The position numbers and the translations under genes are program-made. From Colwellia echini (GTDB taxonomy: Bacteria; Pseudomonadota; Gammaproteobacteria; Enterobacterales; Alteromonadaceae), in assembly GCF_002843355.2 (NCBI RefSeq), contig NZ_PJAI02000003.1, positions 1-64,000 of the forward strand: a stretch of DNA of 64,000 bases, read 5' to 3'. The notes below the pieces were generated by a model, which saw only the letters and a program-made list of their open reading frames with translations, did no database searches and was not told the origin of the DNA. Positions 10,598 through 21,400 of this stretch are shown here, piece after piece. How positions within the stretch are numbered: the stretch's first letter is position 1; the number at the start of each line of letters is the position of its first letter.

Positions 10598-11551
10598 TTA
10601 CGCCTTTAACTCTAACAGTGATAAAACTTGTGCTAAATTGGTATTATCGTCGGTTGTTAACCAATGTAAATCAGGCCAATTTCTTAACCAGGTAAGCTGT
10701 CTTTTAGCTAATTGTCTGGTTGCACATATTCCACGAAAGATCATTTCGTCGTGGTCAAATTCACCCTCTAAATATTGCCACATTTGCCTGTAGCCTACAC
10801 AGCGAATTGATGGTAAATTTTCATTTAAATCACCGCGCTCTTTTAGCTTAACAACTTCTTGTTCAAAACCTTGATCAATCATTTGCTGATAACGTAGAGC
10901 GATTCGATCATGAAGCGTACTGCGCTCTTTAGGTGTTATTGCTAATTGTAAAACATTGCCGTCGAGCTTAGCACCTTTAATTTGTGTTAATTGTGTCAAA
11001 GTGTTGCAGGTTAATCTATACACTTCTAGCGCTCGCGTAATACGTTGCGGATCATTGGGGTGAATACGCTCAGCTGATATAGGGTCAATTTCTGCAAGTT
11101 GGTCATGCATGGCTTGCCAACCTTGTGTTGATGCTTCTTTCTCAATAGCTTCACGTATTTCAGGGTCAGCGGTTGGTAGTGGCGAAATACCTTCAATTAA
11201 ACTTTTAAAGTACATCATAGTACCGCCAACTAATAACGGAATACGATTATTACTTCTGATCTCAGCAATTTCTGCTAATGCATCACGACAAAAATCTGCT
11301 GCAGAATAACTTTCCGTTGGGTCACGTAGATCAATCAATCTGTGTGGATATAATGCCAATTCTTTTTTAGTTGGTTTAGCTGTACCAATATCCATTTCTC
11401 GATATATAAGTGCCGAGTCAACACTTACAATATCGCAAGGTAATGCTTCTTGTAGCGCCATTGCCAACGCAGTTTTACCTGATGCGGTTGGGCCCATCAA
11501 ACAAATGACTGGCGGTTGATTCTGCTCTGTAATGGTTTGATGAACTGACAC
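10598..11551 (-). CDS. miaA: tRNA dimethylallyltransferase MiaA
   Basis: MiaA adds a dimethylallyl group to N6 of A37 in tRNAs that read UNN codons. The 317 residues match E. coli (316). The P-loop GPTASGKT is at residues 20-27. [18 protein letters not shown], the substrate-tunnel motif [12 protein letters not shown], and [14 protein letters not shown] with the C-terminal [12 protein letters not shown] are all present. The gene is 49 bases after mutL. In relatives, hfq is expressed partly from promoters inside and after miaA. The 165-base gap before the hfq start could hold one. Confidence 0.97.
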   Translation of the reverse strand: MSVHQTITEQNQPPVICLMGPTASGKTALAMALQEALPCDIVSVDSALIYREMDIGTAKPTKKELALYPHRLIDLRDPTESYSAADFCRDALAEIAEIRSNNRIPLLVGGTMMYFKSLIEGISPLPTADPEIREAIEKEASTQGWQAMHDQLAEIDPISAERIHPNDPQRITRALEVYRLTCNTLTQLTQIKGAKLDGNVLQLAITPKERSTLHDRIALRYQQMIDQGFEQEVVKLKERGDLNENLPSIRCVGYRQMWQYLEGEFDHDEMIFRGICATRQLAKRQLTWLRNWPDLHWLTTDDNTNLAQVLSLLELKA

Positions 11552-11600
11552 TAAGGCTTAACTCTTTATTTGGGTTAGTTCTCTATATGATAAAAGCTAA

Positions 11601-13616
11601 CTAAAGTAACTGCTTAATATGTGATGTGAGGTCAAGGGGAATAGAATTCAAGAGCAATTGTTGACTAAGTTGCTCATTGAATATTTTTTGAGCCTGTTTT
11701 AATAAAATTCCAGCTTGAATTTCATCATATTCAGTCAAAACCATAGCAAGACCAATACTTCGTTGGCAATCTTTCTCAGTTAATTTTTCTGATTCATCAT
11801 TATAAGTATTTTGTAGTACGTCGAGCAGATCATCAAGAATAATGATTAACGCATTACCAACATCTTGCTCACGTAATAGTGCAGGAAATTGTCTAATTTG
11901 TATTTTATTTTTACTGTGCTCAACAAAAATTATACCAGCTGTAGCAAATATATTTTGCATTGCTAAAGCAATGTTTAGTTGCTTATCAGAAAGACTCAAC
12001 ATTACAGGTAATAACAAAGGTTGACTGACTAAGCCTTGAGTTTTGTCATCATTATTTGTTTGCTGCCAACGTTGAGTAACAAGCTTATGATAAACATTAT
12101 TCGCTAAAGTAAATAATGATAAAACCCTCATGCCACTTTGAGCTTTGTACAGCGCATAACCTGGCTTCTCTATGCTTAACAATATTTCTTGATTAACTTT
12201 ATTAGTTGTATGCGATATAGCTTTAGCACTAACCCGCTCAGAGTTTATTAATGATAAATCTGAATGTTTATGGTGGGGTGTCATTAAGGCTTGATAGTTA
12301 TTCGCTGCAGTAGAAACTGAGTTACCGCTATATGATGAGTTATTGCCATATGAATTATTGCTAGATTGTTGAGCCTGACTATTATAACTAGGCTTAGAGT
12401 GAGAATTACTGGCCTCACGAACATGTTGTAATGGTGTAATATAATCAGGACGAGAATAATCCGCACTAGGGGAGTCTACATGAGATTGTATTAACGAAGA
12501 ATGGCTTCCTACAGCTGTACTCTTTTCAGTGTTAACTGAAGAGTTTTCTATAGAATATGATTGCTCAGGCTTAAGTGCCATTGCATGACTTTCTTCATTA
12601 AATAAATCTTCTCCAGCTAAAGCAGAGGTTAACGCTTTATGACAAACAGAATAAATAAAGTCATGTACATACCTACTTTGATGAAATCGAACTTCATGCT
12701 TAGCCGGGTGCACATTTACATCAACTTCACGATGGTCAAGCGTGAGAAAGAGCACAAACGCAGGGTATGTATCCGCAGGTAATAAGTCAGCATAGGCTTG
12801 ACGAATAGCATGATTAATTAACTTATCACGCATCATTCTGCCGTTGACATAACTATAACTTAAATCATTTTGACTACGAGCAAAACTAGGTTTTGCTAAC
12901 CAGCCTGACAGTGACATATTATCATGCGGACAATCAATCTCTAACGCATGTTCAATAAATTTAGGTCCTAATACCCCTGCCACTCGTTTAGTGCACTGTG
13001 CATGCGTGCTCGCTGTTCGATATTGGCGTACAATATTGCCGTTGTGCGTTAAAGTAAAACTTACCTCAAAATGTGCTAATGCAATACGGCGAACAACTTC
13101 GTCGATATGATTAAACTCTGTTTTTTCAGTGCGTAAAAACTTTCGTCTTGCGGGAGTATTAAAAAACAGATCGAGTACTTCAATACTTGTTCCATCGGGG
13201 TGCGCTGCTGGCTTTATTTCGACCTGCATATCTCGCCCCTCAGCAACCGCTTGCCATGCAGTAGCTTGATTTTGCGGCTTAGAGGTAAGTGTTAGACGGG
13301 CAACCGAGCTAATACTTGCTAGTGCTTCACCACGAAAACCTAAGCTGTTAATTGCTTCAAGGTCATTTAAGTCTTTAATTTTACTGGTGGCGTGACGACT
13401 TAACGCTAGGGTCAATTCATCTTTAATAATACCGTGGCCATTATCAGTAATTTTAATTTTTTTAATACCACCTTTATCCACATCTATATGAATAATGGTA
13501 GCGCCGGCATCTATACTATTTTCGATTAATTCTTTAATTACAGAGGCGGGACGTTCAACCACTTCACCTGCAGCAATTTGGTTTGCCAAGCGCGCAGGTA
13601 ATATAGCAATAGTCAT
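11601..13616 (-). CDS. mutL: DNA mismatch repair protein MutL
   Basis: MutL is the ATP-dependent matchmaker linking MutS to MutH and UvrD. The N-terminal GHKL ATPase region has [17 protein letters not shown] and [10 protein letters not shown], followed by [19 protein letters not shown] and [14 protein letters not shown]. Residues of about 345-470 form a Ser/Asn/Gln-rich linker, longer than in E. coli (total 671 versus 615). The C-terminal dimerisation domain follows. The DQHA(X)2E(X)4E endonuclease motif is not seen, as expected for MutL of the MutH-containing enterobacterial type. The stop-to-start gap to amiB is only 6 bases. Confidence 0.96.
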   Translation of the reverse strand: MTIAILPARLANQIAAGEVVERPASVIKELIENSIDAGATIIHIDVDKGGIKKIKITDNGHGIIKDELTLALSRHATSKIKDLNDLEAINSLGFRGEALASISSVARLTLTSKPQNQATAWQAVAEGRDMQVEIKPAAHPDGTSIEVLDLFFNTPARRKFLRTEKTEFNHIDEVVRRIALAHFEVSFTLTHNGNIVRQYRTASTHAQCTKRVAGVLGPKFIEHALEIDCPHDNMSLSGWLAKPSFARSQNDLSYSYVNGRMMRDKLINHAIRQAYADLLPADTYPAFVLFLTLDHREVDVNVHPAKHEVRFHQSRYVHDFIYSVCHKALTSALAGEDLFNEESHAMALKPEQSYSIENSSVNTEKSTAVGSHSSLIQSHVDSPSADYSRPDYITPLQHVREASNSHSKPSYNSQAQQSSNNSYGNNSSYSGNSVSTAANNYQALMTPHHKHSDLSLINSERVSAKAISHTTNKVNQEILLSIEKPGYALYKAQSGMRVLSLFTLANNVYHKLVTQRWQQTNNDDKTQGLVSQPLLLPVMLSLSDKQLNIALAMQNIFATAGIIFVEHSKNKIQIRQFPALLREQDVGNALIIILDDLLDVLQNTYNDESEKLTEKDCQRSIGLAMVLTEYDEIQAGILLKQAQKIFNEQLSQQLLLNSIPLDLTSHIKQLL

Positions 13617-13622
13617 ATCTGG

Positions 13623-14957
13623 TTATCCGGTACGGGGAATTTTTAACGTTTGACCAATTCTTAATGAATCAGTTTTCAAGTTATTAAGAGCTTTAAGCTC
13701 ACTCATCGATATATTATAACGCTCGGCTAACACCGAAAGTGATTCTCCACTACGGACTTTATGTTTTTTATAGCCCACTGATGCGAAATAAGACCCGGTT
13801 AATGGGTGATCCATAAAATGACGTTTAATCCCCTGATGTATCGCATCGGCCAATCGTTGTTGATGGGTAGACCAAGTTAAGTTTTTTTCTTCAGCGTGAT
13901 TAGATATAAAGCCCGTTTCAACTAGTATTGATGGAATATCAGAAGACTTTAATACGGCAAAGTTACCATTTTGTGGCGTCTTTTTATGCATTTTAGTGAT
14001 TTTTCTTAATTCGCTAATAACATTGTTTGCCACGCCAAAACTAACACCAAGCGAATGCTCTTTACTCATATCAGCCAAGGTAAGGGCTAAATTACTATCT
14101 GCCGTGTTTTTGATAACACCACCACCACCGCCAAGTAACTCTGATTTTTCTTCTCTATTAACTAACCATTTTGCTAACTCAGATTCTGCACGACTCTTTT
14201 TAACGACCCAAACTGAAGCACCGCTTGGCTCTGGGGTATGAAAAGCATCTGCATGAATAGACACTAAAAAATCAACATTTTTTTCACGCGCCAAACTCGT
14301 ACGTCGGTTTAAATTAACATAATAATCACCGGTACGGATCATTACCGCTTTCATACCCTTTTCATTATTAATTAATGTTTGTAATTTTTTTGCGATTGCC
14401 AAGGTAACATGCTTTTCATAAGTACCTTTATTACCTATTGAACCAGGATCTTCACCACCGTGCCCCGCGACAACACCAATAATAATGTCACCAACATTAT
14501 TCTGTGGCGGTGGGGTTACTTTCTGGCTTCTTTCTTTATCGTAAAGATCGATAACTAATCTATTTCCATATTGGCCTGCAGGTGCAAGAGGAAATACCGT
14601 TAATTGATAAGATTGGGATAGCTCTAAGACTAAACGGGTTTTATCAGCACTTTCACTGGAGCGAAAACGCTTAACCCTAGGATCTCCATCAGCAAGACGT
14701 TGTAGAGACACAGTATTTTTCGTTTTTGTAAAATCAATAACCAAACGTTCAGGGTTACTCAAAGTAAAATATTTGTAATCTGCTTGGTTTTTGACATCAA
14801 AGACTATACGGGTATTTTCTGGTGCTGGCCACACACGAATACCGTCAATACTATTTGCAGCAAAGACGCTAACCGAAAATATACTCGATAATATAAAAAT
14901 ACAATGCAACATTATTAGCTGTATTTTTACGCTAGTTAAAAAGCCTCTTTGATACAT
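13623..14957 (-). CDS. amiB: N-acetylmuramoyl-L-alanine amidase AmiB with AMIN and LysM domains
   Basis: AmiB cleaves septal peptidoglycan during daughter-cell separation. The 444 residues comprise an N-terminal signal peptide (cleavage near VFAANS, about residues 33-35) and an AMIN domain starting at IDGIRVWPAPENTRIVFDV. The zinc amidase_3 domain has VVAGHGGEDPGSIG, SIHADAF and the catalytic Glu in LVETGFISN. One C-terminal LysM domain starts at HKVRSGESLSVLAERY. ATG codons at residues 1 and 16 are both possible starts. Position between tsaE and mutL is the conserved gammaproteobacterial order. Confidence 0.95.
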   Translation of the reverse strand: MYQRGFLTSVKIQLIMLHCIFILSSIFSVSVFAANSIDGIRVWPAPENTRIVFDVKNQADYKYFTLSNPERLVIDFTKTKNTVSLQRLADGDPRVKRFRSSESADKTRLVLELSQSYQLTVFPLAPAGQYGNRLVIDLYDKERSQKVTPPPQNNVGDIIIGVVAGHGGEDPGSIGNKGTYEKHVTLAIAKKLQTLINNEKGMKAVMIRTGDYYVNLNRRTSLAREKNVDFLVSIHADAFHTPEPSGASVWVVKKSRAESELAKWLVNREEKSELLGGGGGVIKNTADSNLALTLADMSKEHSLGVSFGVANNVISELRKITKMHKKTPQNGNFAVLKSSDIPSILVETGFISNHAEEKNLTWSTHQQRLADAIHQGIKRHFMDHPLTGSYFASVGYKKHKVRSGESLSVLAERYNISMSELKALNNLKTDSLRIGQTLKIPRTG

Positions 14958-15067
14958 TTATCTACCCCAAAAAATAATCAAACTTCTGGCAAGTCTATGA
15001 GACTTTACCTAAACCTTAGCTAAAATTTAACCACAATGTAGCTACAATTTACCTAAGGTTCAATAAC

Positions 15068-15556
15068 CTATAACTTTATAATATCAGCAAGCGCTGTAAT
15101 AACCTGTTGGCCACGTTCAGACTCGGCTTGCAAATTGATGACTCTTTGTTCATCTTGATAAGCTATAGTAATAACTAAATCGGCTTTAGCCAATAGCCCT
15201 TTGCCTTTTTCTGGCCATTCAATAAAGCAACAGCAATCATCGTTAAAATAATCCCTAATGCCCATATATTCTAATTCTTCAGGATCAGCAAGACGATATA
15301 AGTCAAAGTGAAATACTCGCCAGTTAGCTAATTCGTAGGGCTCAACAATAGTGTATGTTGGACTTTTTACATTTCCTGTATGTCCCATGCCACGAACAAA
15401 ACCGCGAGTTAACGTAGTTTTACCGGCACCTAAATCACCATTAAGATAAACCACTAAAGCTTGCTGAACTACAGAGTTTTTGAGTACTGTTGCTAGGCCC
15501 GAGCCAATAGCAACAGTTGCATCTTCATCAGCTAAAAAATATTCTAATTGTTTCAT
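15068..15556 (-). CDS. tsaE: tRNA threonylcarbamoyladenosine biosynthesis ATPase TsaE
   Basis: TsaE is the P-loop ATPase that works with TsaB and TsaD to place threonylcarbamoyl on A37 of ANN-decoding tRNAs. The 162 residues include the Walker A motif LNGDLGAGKTTL, the switch region VKSPTYTIVEPYE, and the family motif FHFDLYRLADPEELEYMGI with the CCFIEWPEKG stretch. It is first in the minus-strand tsaE-amiB-mutL-miaA-hfq run. In E. coli nnr precedes it. Here that position is taken by a miniature transposable element. Confidence 0.96.
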   Translation of the reverse strand: MKQLEYFLADEDATVAIGSGLATVLKNSVVQQALVVYLNGDLGAGKTTLTRGFVRGMGHTGNVKSPTYTIVEPYELANWRVFHFDLYRLADPEELEYMGIRDYFNDDCCCFIEWPEKGKGLLAKADLVITIAYQDEQRVINLQAESERGQQVITALADIIKL

Positions 15557-15586
15557 TTTTCTTTTCTATGTTTATGATAGTTACTA

Positions 15587-15867
15587 CTAGGGTCTGTTGT
15601 TCTTTCGAGACTACTTTTACAGCAAATTATTTAGCATTTAAACAAGGCAGAGCATGTGACGTGCAGCTGTCTGCACGAACAGGCGAAAACGCAGTAAAAA
15701 TTTCAAACAAGTGCTGCCTTTAGGTTCATTTAAAACGAATTTACTCTTTGTTGCTCGATTTTTAAATAGAATGACTAGCGTTCAATAAAGATAAGCAAAG
15801 CTCGCGCCGCGATTAAATACGTTTTAAATTGAATAAATTTTAAGCCTGAAAGATCAACAGACCCTAG
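15587..15867. mobile_element. Miniature inverted-repeat transposable element, family A (long copy)
   Basis: Terminal inverted repeats of 20 bases, CTAGGGTCTGTTGTTCTTTC (15587-15606) and GAAAGATCAACAGACCCTAG (15848-15867), differ at one position. The outer CTAG on both sides may be a 4-base target duplication of the CTAR type used by IS5-group transposases, which is inference. There is no transposase gene. The interior holds ACAAGGC (15642-15648), a perfect 6-bp hairpin (15661-15666 with 15671-15676) and AAAACGCAGTA (15686-15696). A deleted copy lies at 8753-8842. Confidence 0.85.
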
Positions 15868-16098
15868 GCAAATAATTTAATATTTCACTCTTGTACAATT
15901 ATTATCATGATAAGTTATTCACAGCGATTCTGCACTGATATTCTAACTGAGTATAATAACAGCTGAACAGCTCTGAATATATGCTCGCACTTAAAAAGCG
16001 CTAAGATCACTAATAACTTTTATGCTAAGCTTAGTCTAACACTACGCTTTAAACGTATTTACCGCATCAATAATTAAGCTAAAATCCATATTATCCGT
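15868..16098. other. Intergenic region between the element and queG
   Basis: No ORF is supported and nnr is absent. Promoters for queG (plus) and tsaE (minus) must lie in this region or in the element. A short palindrome, TTATCATGATAA, sits at about 15902-15913. Confidence 0.35.
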
Positions 16099-17361
16099 AT
16101 GACAATACCCCCTACTAATAACGAAGCAATAATCGAAAAGGTTAAAAGCCCTTCAGCAATAGTCAAATTTCAAGACCTAGCAAATAAAATTCAACGCTGG
16201 GCAAAAGAGCTTGGCTTCTCAGATATTGGTATCAGCGATATTGACTTATCTGCCCATGAACCGGTACTTGAACGATGGCTAGCTAACGGCTATCACGGTA
16301 ATATGGATTACATGGCGCGTCATGGTTTAATGCGAGCAAGACCTGCGGAGCTAGTACCAGGGACTGTGAGAGTGATCAGTGTGCGTTTAGACTACCTACC
16401 TCATAATGCTAAATTTTCCAACATTCTTAAAGATAAACAAAAAGCTTATATTAGTCGTTATGCATTAGGTCGTGACTACCACAAATTAATGCGTAAACGA
16501 TTACAGCAATTAGGTAAAAAAATAGCTGATCATTGCCCTGATTTTAATTGCCGACCTTTTGTTGACTCAGCCCCCGTAATGGAAAGACCTTTAGCCGAAA
16601 AAGCAGGACTAGGTTGGGCGGGTAAACATACTTTATTAATTAACAAAGAGGCGGGTTCATGGTTTTTTCTTGGTGAATTATTTGTTGATATTCCGCTACC
16701 AATTACCGTCAATGAATACAGTGATCGCGCCAACAAACTATCAGAAACTGTAGAGGTTACAGCATCTAAAATTAATGACTGTGGAAGCTGTGTTGCCTGT
16801 ATTAAAATTTGCCCAACAAATGCCATTGTAGAGCCATATACGGTTGATGCTAGGCGTTGTATTTCTTATTTCACTATAGAATCAGCCGAGGCAATTCCTG
16901 AAGAGTTAAGGCCATTAATGGGAAACAGAATCTACGGCTGTGATGATTGCCAATTAATTTGTCCGTGGAATAAGTATGCAAAAATAGGTCTTGTTGATGA
17001 TTTTCAAGCAAGAAATAATTTAGACGATGTAAGCTTATTAGAGTTATTCTCGTGGTCTGAAGAATACTTTCTAAATACACTTGAAGGCTCACCCATTAGG
17101 CGAATAGGCTTTCAAAGTTGGATGCGAAATATTGCCGTAGCGTTAGGTAATGCGCCATACAAAGAAGCTATAGTAACGGCACTGACAGATAAAATAACGT
17201 TAAGTAGTGAACTGGTACAAGAGCATATTCAATGGGCATTGAACCAACAAAACTTGAAAATGAATATGGTTGATAAAGCCGCTATCGAACTTGATAAAAA
17301 CCATCGCTTAACACTTAGGTTAACGCGCTCTATTGAAAAAGGCCTGCCACGAGACGCCTAA
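16099..17361 (+). CDS. queG: Epoxyqueuosine reductase QueG
   Basis: QueG is a cobalamin and iron-sulfur enzyme that reduces epoxyqueuosine to queuosine in tRNA. The 420 residues exceed E. coli QueG (379) because of about 25 extra residues before FQDLANKIQRWAKELGF. Key motifs are GYHGNMDYMARH, KAYISRYALGRDYHKLMR and DSAPVMERPLAEKAGLGW. Two 4Fe-4S sites are CGSCVACIKICP and CDDCQLICPWNK. The C terminus is HEAT-like. It is divergent from the tsaE cluster, as in E. coli. Confidence 0.96.
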   Translation: MTIPPTNNEAIIEKVKSPSAIVKFQDLANKIQRWAKELGFSDIGISDIDLSAHEPVLERWLANGYHGNMDYMARHGLMRARPAELVPGTVRVISVRLDYLPHNAKFSNILKDKQKAYISRYALGRDYHKLMRKRLQQLGKKIADHCPDFNCRPFVDSAPVMERPLAEKAGLGWAGKHTLLINKEAGSWFFLGELFVDIPLPITVNEYSDRANKLSETVEVTASKINDCGSCVACIKICPTNAIVEPYTVDARRCISYFTIESAEAIPEELRPLMGNRIYGCDDCQLICPWNKYAKIGLVDDFQARNNLDDVSLLELFSWSEEYFLNTLEGSPIRRIGFQSWMRNIAVALGNAPYKEAIVTALTDKITLSSELVQEHIQWALNQQNLKMNMVDKAAIELDKNHRLTLRLTRSIEKGLPRDA

Positions 17362-17368
17362 TATTGAG

Positions 17369-17899
17369 CTATTTTGCCGATAGCTGTTGAGATTTAGTCA
17401 ATACTGCAATATCTGCATTGGCTTCATCAAGCTCATTTTGCAAACTTAATAACTTTTTAAGCGTGTCGTTTTTGTCTTTAATGGCGTCTTTTTCTCGCTC
17501 TTTTGCCTCAACTAACTGTTGTTTTGTTTTAGTTAACGCATCCATTAAATTTGCTATATCACTGTTCTTAGCAAACTTTTGATCTTCTCTTATATTTTCA
17601 AAAGTATCTTCCGCTGAATTTAACAACTCTCTTGAACGAAAACTAAAGTAGTTAAAAGCTAGGCGCCCTAAAAAAATGATACAAGTAAAAAACAGTACAA
17701 GTATAAATTGATTTTCGCCCATTTCCGAAAATGCAGTAGACATTCGCGTTAGAAAATCACCTTCTGCGCTAATAAAGTGACTAAATAATTGGTTATGCCA
17801 AGCACACCAAGTAAGAATATAGATGAGGATAAAGCTAGGAGCTTGATTTTGCTCCTCGGTAAAATCGAGAATAGATTTAAGTGTTTTCTTATCAATCAC
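17369..17899 (-). CDS. Uncharacterised inner-membrane protein with C-terminal coiled coil
   Basis: I do not recognise a named family. The 176 residues show two hydrophobic segments, at about residues 20-40 and 64-84, separated by a short loop containing EGDFLTRMSTAFSEMGENQ. A long charged C-terminal half (about 100-172) has heptad-like spacing typical of a coiled coil and would lie in the cytoplasm. The gene converges on queG with a 7-base gap. It could be a small scaffold or sensor of the membrane, but nothing in the context shows a role. Confidence 0.75.
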   Translation of the reverse strand: MIDKKTLKSILDFTEEQNQAPSFILIYILTWCAWHNQLFSHFISAEGDFLTRMSTAFSEMGENQFILVLFFTCIIFLGRLAFNYFSFRSRELLNSAEDTFENIREDQKFAKNSDIANLMDALTKTKQQLVEAKEREKDAIKDKNDTLKKLLSLQNELDEANADIAVLTKSQQLSAK

Positions 17900-18039
17900 A
17901 AAGAGTCCTTCGTATTCAGATAAATATAACAGTAATGTTGAATTGCTATTTGGATGCGGTCAAATTTTACAAAATAACGGCTTAAATAACAATACGAGAA
18001 AATGAACACACGTTGAGTTTCGCGCGTTAACTTGACATG

Positions 18040-18249
18040 TTAAATTTCCGATTTTCTATCAGAACTTCGTTGCTGGCATTTTTTCATAATATTCTGTTTT
18101 TCTGCACTAGAGCAATCTCGCCACGCAAGTATTTCATCAAGGTGACGAAAACAGCCGAGACAAATATCTGCTTCATCTAAGCAACAGTTTCTGACACAAG
18201 GCGTATCACTTAACTTTATCTTGACGGGTTTACTCAAGGTACTCCTCAT
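18040..18249 (-). CDS. Small Cys-rich DUF1289 protein
   Basis: This 69-residue protein has the DUF1289 pattern: PCVRNCCLDEADICLGCFR, with Cys in C-x3-CC and C-x2-C spacing, then EILAWRDCSSAEKQNIM. The Cys arrangement suggests metal or Fe-S binding. E. coli YdhL is of this type, and its function is unknown. The gene lies downstream of the large degenerate kinase-like gene on the same strand, with a 155-base gap. Confidence 0.85.
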   Translation of the reverse strand: MRSTLSKPVKIKLSDTPCVRNCCLDEADICLGCFRHLDEILAWRDCSSAEKQNIMKKCQQRSSDRKSEI

Positions 18250-18404
18250 AATGCCTAACTCGCATTATTACGACAAAAAAATTATACTTCCAACATATAT
18301 GCTAAATGCCAAATTTTACATATATAAGCTATCTATATAAATAGCAAGCTAAGTTACCATTATAAAACGCTGACAATATTATAAAAACTATACTTAAACC
18401 TATA

Positions 18405-21400
18405 TTAAGCAATCGAAACGGCATGTTCACTAATAGCTTGTACTGCTGCTTTAGTGTTATTCAAAAGCATAATTTGCATTTCATCTAAGTTGTTCAAAGC
18501 TTGATTAGCTAACAACGTTTGCCATTGCTGACACAGTGATAATAAATAATCAGCGGCGAGTATCTTACTATTATCCAGTAGTGCTTGAATAATGCGCCCC
18601 GCTTTTTCAGTTTCATTATTGAGAAATACTTGGTGTAAATCCGTTATCAAATCACCGTTTTCCGTTGTGTATTCATCTAACATAAAAAGCGCTAATTCAG
18701 CAGAGCCTTGATGTTTTAAGTACCTATTAAAATCAAAACTAGCAATTTGTTTTAAAGGTGTTGGATTATCAAGTTTTATAAAACCCTGTGTTTGAGCTGA
18801 CTCAAGTTCAGTTACTCTATTAGTTGTTGCACTCAATCTCTGTAGTGTTGTTATCCAAGGTTCCATTGTAGTTATTACCTCATCGATACTACTACCAACG
18901 CTAAGCTCCCCTGTGAACCAATGACTATAAGATGGATTTTGTGACTTATCTTCTAGCTTAATGCTTAAACGGTTTAAACTAAATACTCCTCGGCTTACAT
19001 CAATACTTTTATTACTTTGTTCTTGCATCGGATCATCTATTAAAAATGTCGTAAATGGCTTACATGGTAATTCTGTTATTAGCACGGCAAAGCGACCGCT
19101 CTGCCAATATTTTTGTAACAGATATTCATTGTTAACAAAGCAAGTTTGTAGCCCTAAGCTTTGTAAACTGTATTGTAAAGCTTGATATTTTTCAGGTGAC
19201 TTAACCGCTAATAATACCTCTATAGGCATAGTTAAGTATTTACAGCCGAATGTTGAAAACGTTTGGCTAATTTCAGGAAAACTAGCAGGAAACGATAAAT
19301 CAAATTGACTATGAGTAAATTGTTCATCGGTTACAGCTAGAGGTAATGAGAAAGAAAATTGATAGAATTCATCTGTTGACGTAGCCATCGCAACATCACC
19401 GTGTTGATAACTTAATAAGGTAGAAAAATAACGCCCTAATTCTTGTATCTCAACCTTCAACTCTTGTTCATTTACTTCATTGCTTATTTCACTGCTAAAA
19501 CTCTGAAGTGCTTTTGGTAATTGAGATTTGTTATTTCCATTTACTTGCAATTGACCAACAAATTCTATTTTTTGTTGGCCATTGTTTTTATCAACCAAGC
19601 TTAACCTTATCATTAAATGTTTATTGGTTTGTTCAGTTAATAATAAACAAATGAAAGCATTAAACAATTCTGCAAAAAATTCAACATCAAGAGTTACCCC
19701 AAGATTAATTTTGTTATCAAAATCAATCGATACAGTATTATTACTCGTCAATAAAGTGTTTTGTAAATTCAACAACACAACATTAATTTCAGCAATAATA
19801 TTTACATTATTTAATGTTAATACTGCGCCGTCACTCAGTAAGTAATTATAATAAGCTGCACGCTTTAATTGTTTAGCTAAATCTCGACCTTGTATGTATG
19901 CCTCAAACAAATAATTATTCTGCGTTTGTATGTTTTTATTATTACTAAGATTTAAATTAGCTGATATTGAGCTTTCTCCCAACAACACAAGTTGTTTAAT
20001 TGTAGCTGTATACAATGTGATAAATCGTTGATACTCAAATGAAGATGCCGTTTTAGCATCAATTAAACAATCCGACTCAAACACTGGTGTTTTGTCTGTT
20101 AGTTCATCTGCTTTTACATTAACTTTGGCAAGTTGCTCTGTCAGACGATTATTTTTTTCCGACAGTGCAAGGTACATAGATTCAGTATATTTACCGGTAT
20201 TAACCTGCTCAATACTTTTAATTAATTCTTCTGTTTCAGCACAAAAATAAGGAGTGACTTCGTTTTGTATCAACGTGTTATTCCCTTTGGTTAATAACGA
20301 TCTTTTTTCACTTTGAATAGCGCGTTCAATTAAATTGATGTTCACTTTATTAACTGTTTTTAATCGAGCGCGTACAACAAAAAGTAGTCCTATAATACAG
20401 CACAAGATAACAGTATAAAAAATCCAAATAGGTGGCGGAATTAATTGAACGGCTTCCTTGATTAACTTTATGTTAATTGCAAAATTAGCTTCATCATCAC
20501 TCACTTTGGGTACAGACTTTCCCTCTAAGTTAGTCTTTACAATACTTGCAAGAATATGCTTAACTTGCTGTTCCTGTAAATGTAATTGCTTTTGATAATC
20601 AGCCATTAAGCTCAATTGAGCTTGCCATTTTAACAACAAACCATGTTTTAAAATAAGATCTTCAAAACGAATAAAATCTCTAACAATATCGCTCACACTT
20701 TGATTGTCTGTCTGTTGGTTTGCTAATTGTCTAGCGTAATCTTCGACAAACATTTCATCTATTTGATGACTTAATGATTCAATGACAGTAACTGGTGTTA
20801 GTAAACTTAAACTTTTAAGTGTGATAACTATATTTGAAAGTTGATTTTTTACTTTGTTTAGTAATTTTTCTTGATTGGCTGAAACCTGTTCGCCACCTAG
20901 CTCAATATTGATTGCATCAAGCAGAGTATCAAGCTGAATTAATGAATTATTTTTTAGTAACTCATGTCTCGAATAATTGTCTGCGATACCTATTACAAGG
21001 TTAACAGCCTTGTCATTGTTATTAAACCATTGTTGATAATCACTTTTATACTTTGATTTTAAAAGTGATAGTTTTTTACTTTGTAGAGTAAGTGCCTGTT
21101 GCAGTTTCACAATATCACTAGGATTATCGGTATGCAGCAGCTCTCTGAGTAGCTCATTTAAATTAATGAGATAGGTTTGTTGTAATAACTGTGATTTTAA
21201 AGCAGGTAATTGTTCTGTTGTTAACGTTTGCGTATGCTTTAATTGTTGAGTTAACAGCCATAAAGAAGAAGATAGCAACACAGCAACGACTAAAAATATA
21301 CTAAATAATGGTAAGGTAAAAAATTGATGGAATAACTTTTTACTATAACTTGATTCAATTTGCTGTTCAGTTACTTGCTTATCAGAAGGTGCTTCAGGTA

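Noticed and set aside
11601..12300. MutL without the C-terminal endonuclease motif
   Set aside because: Expected in gammaproteobacteria that use MutH.
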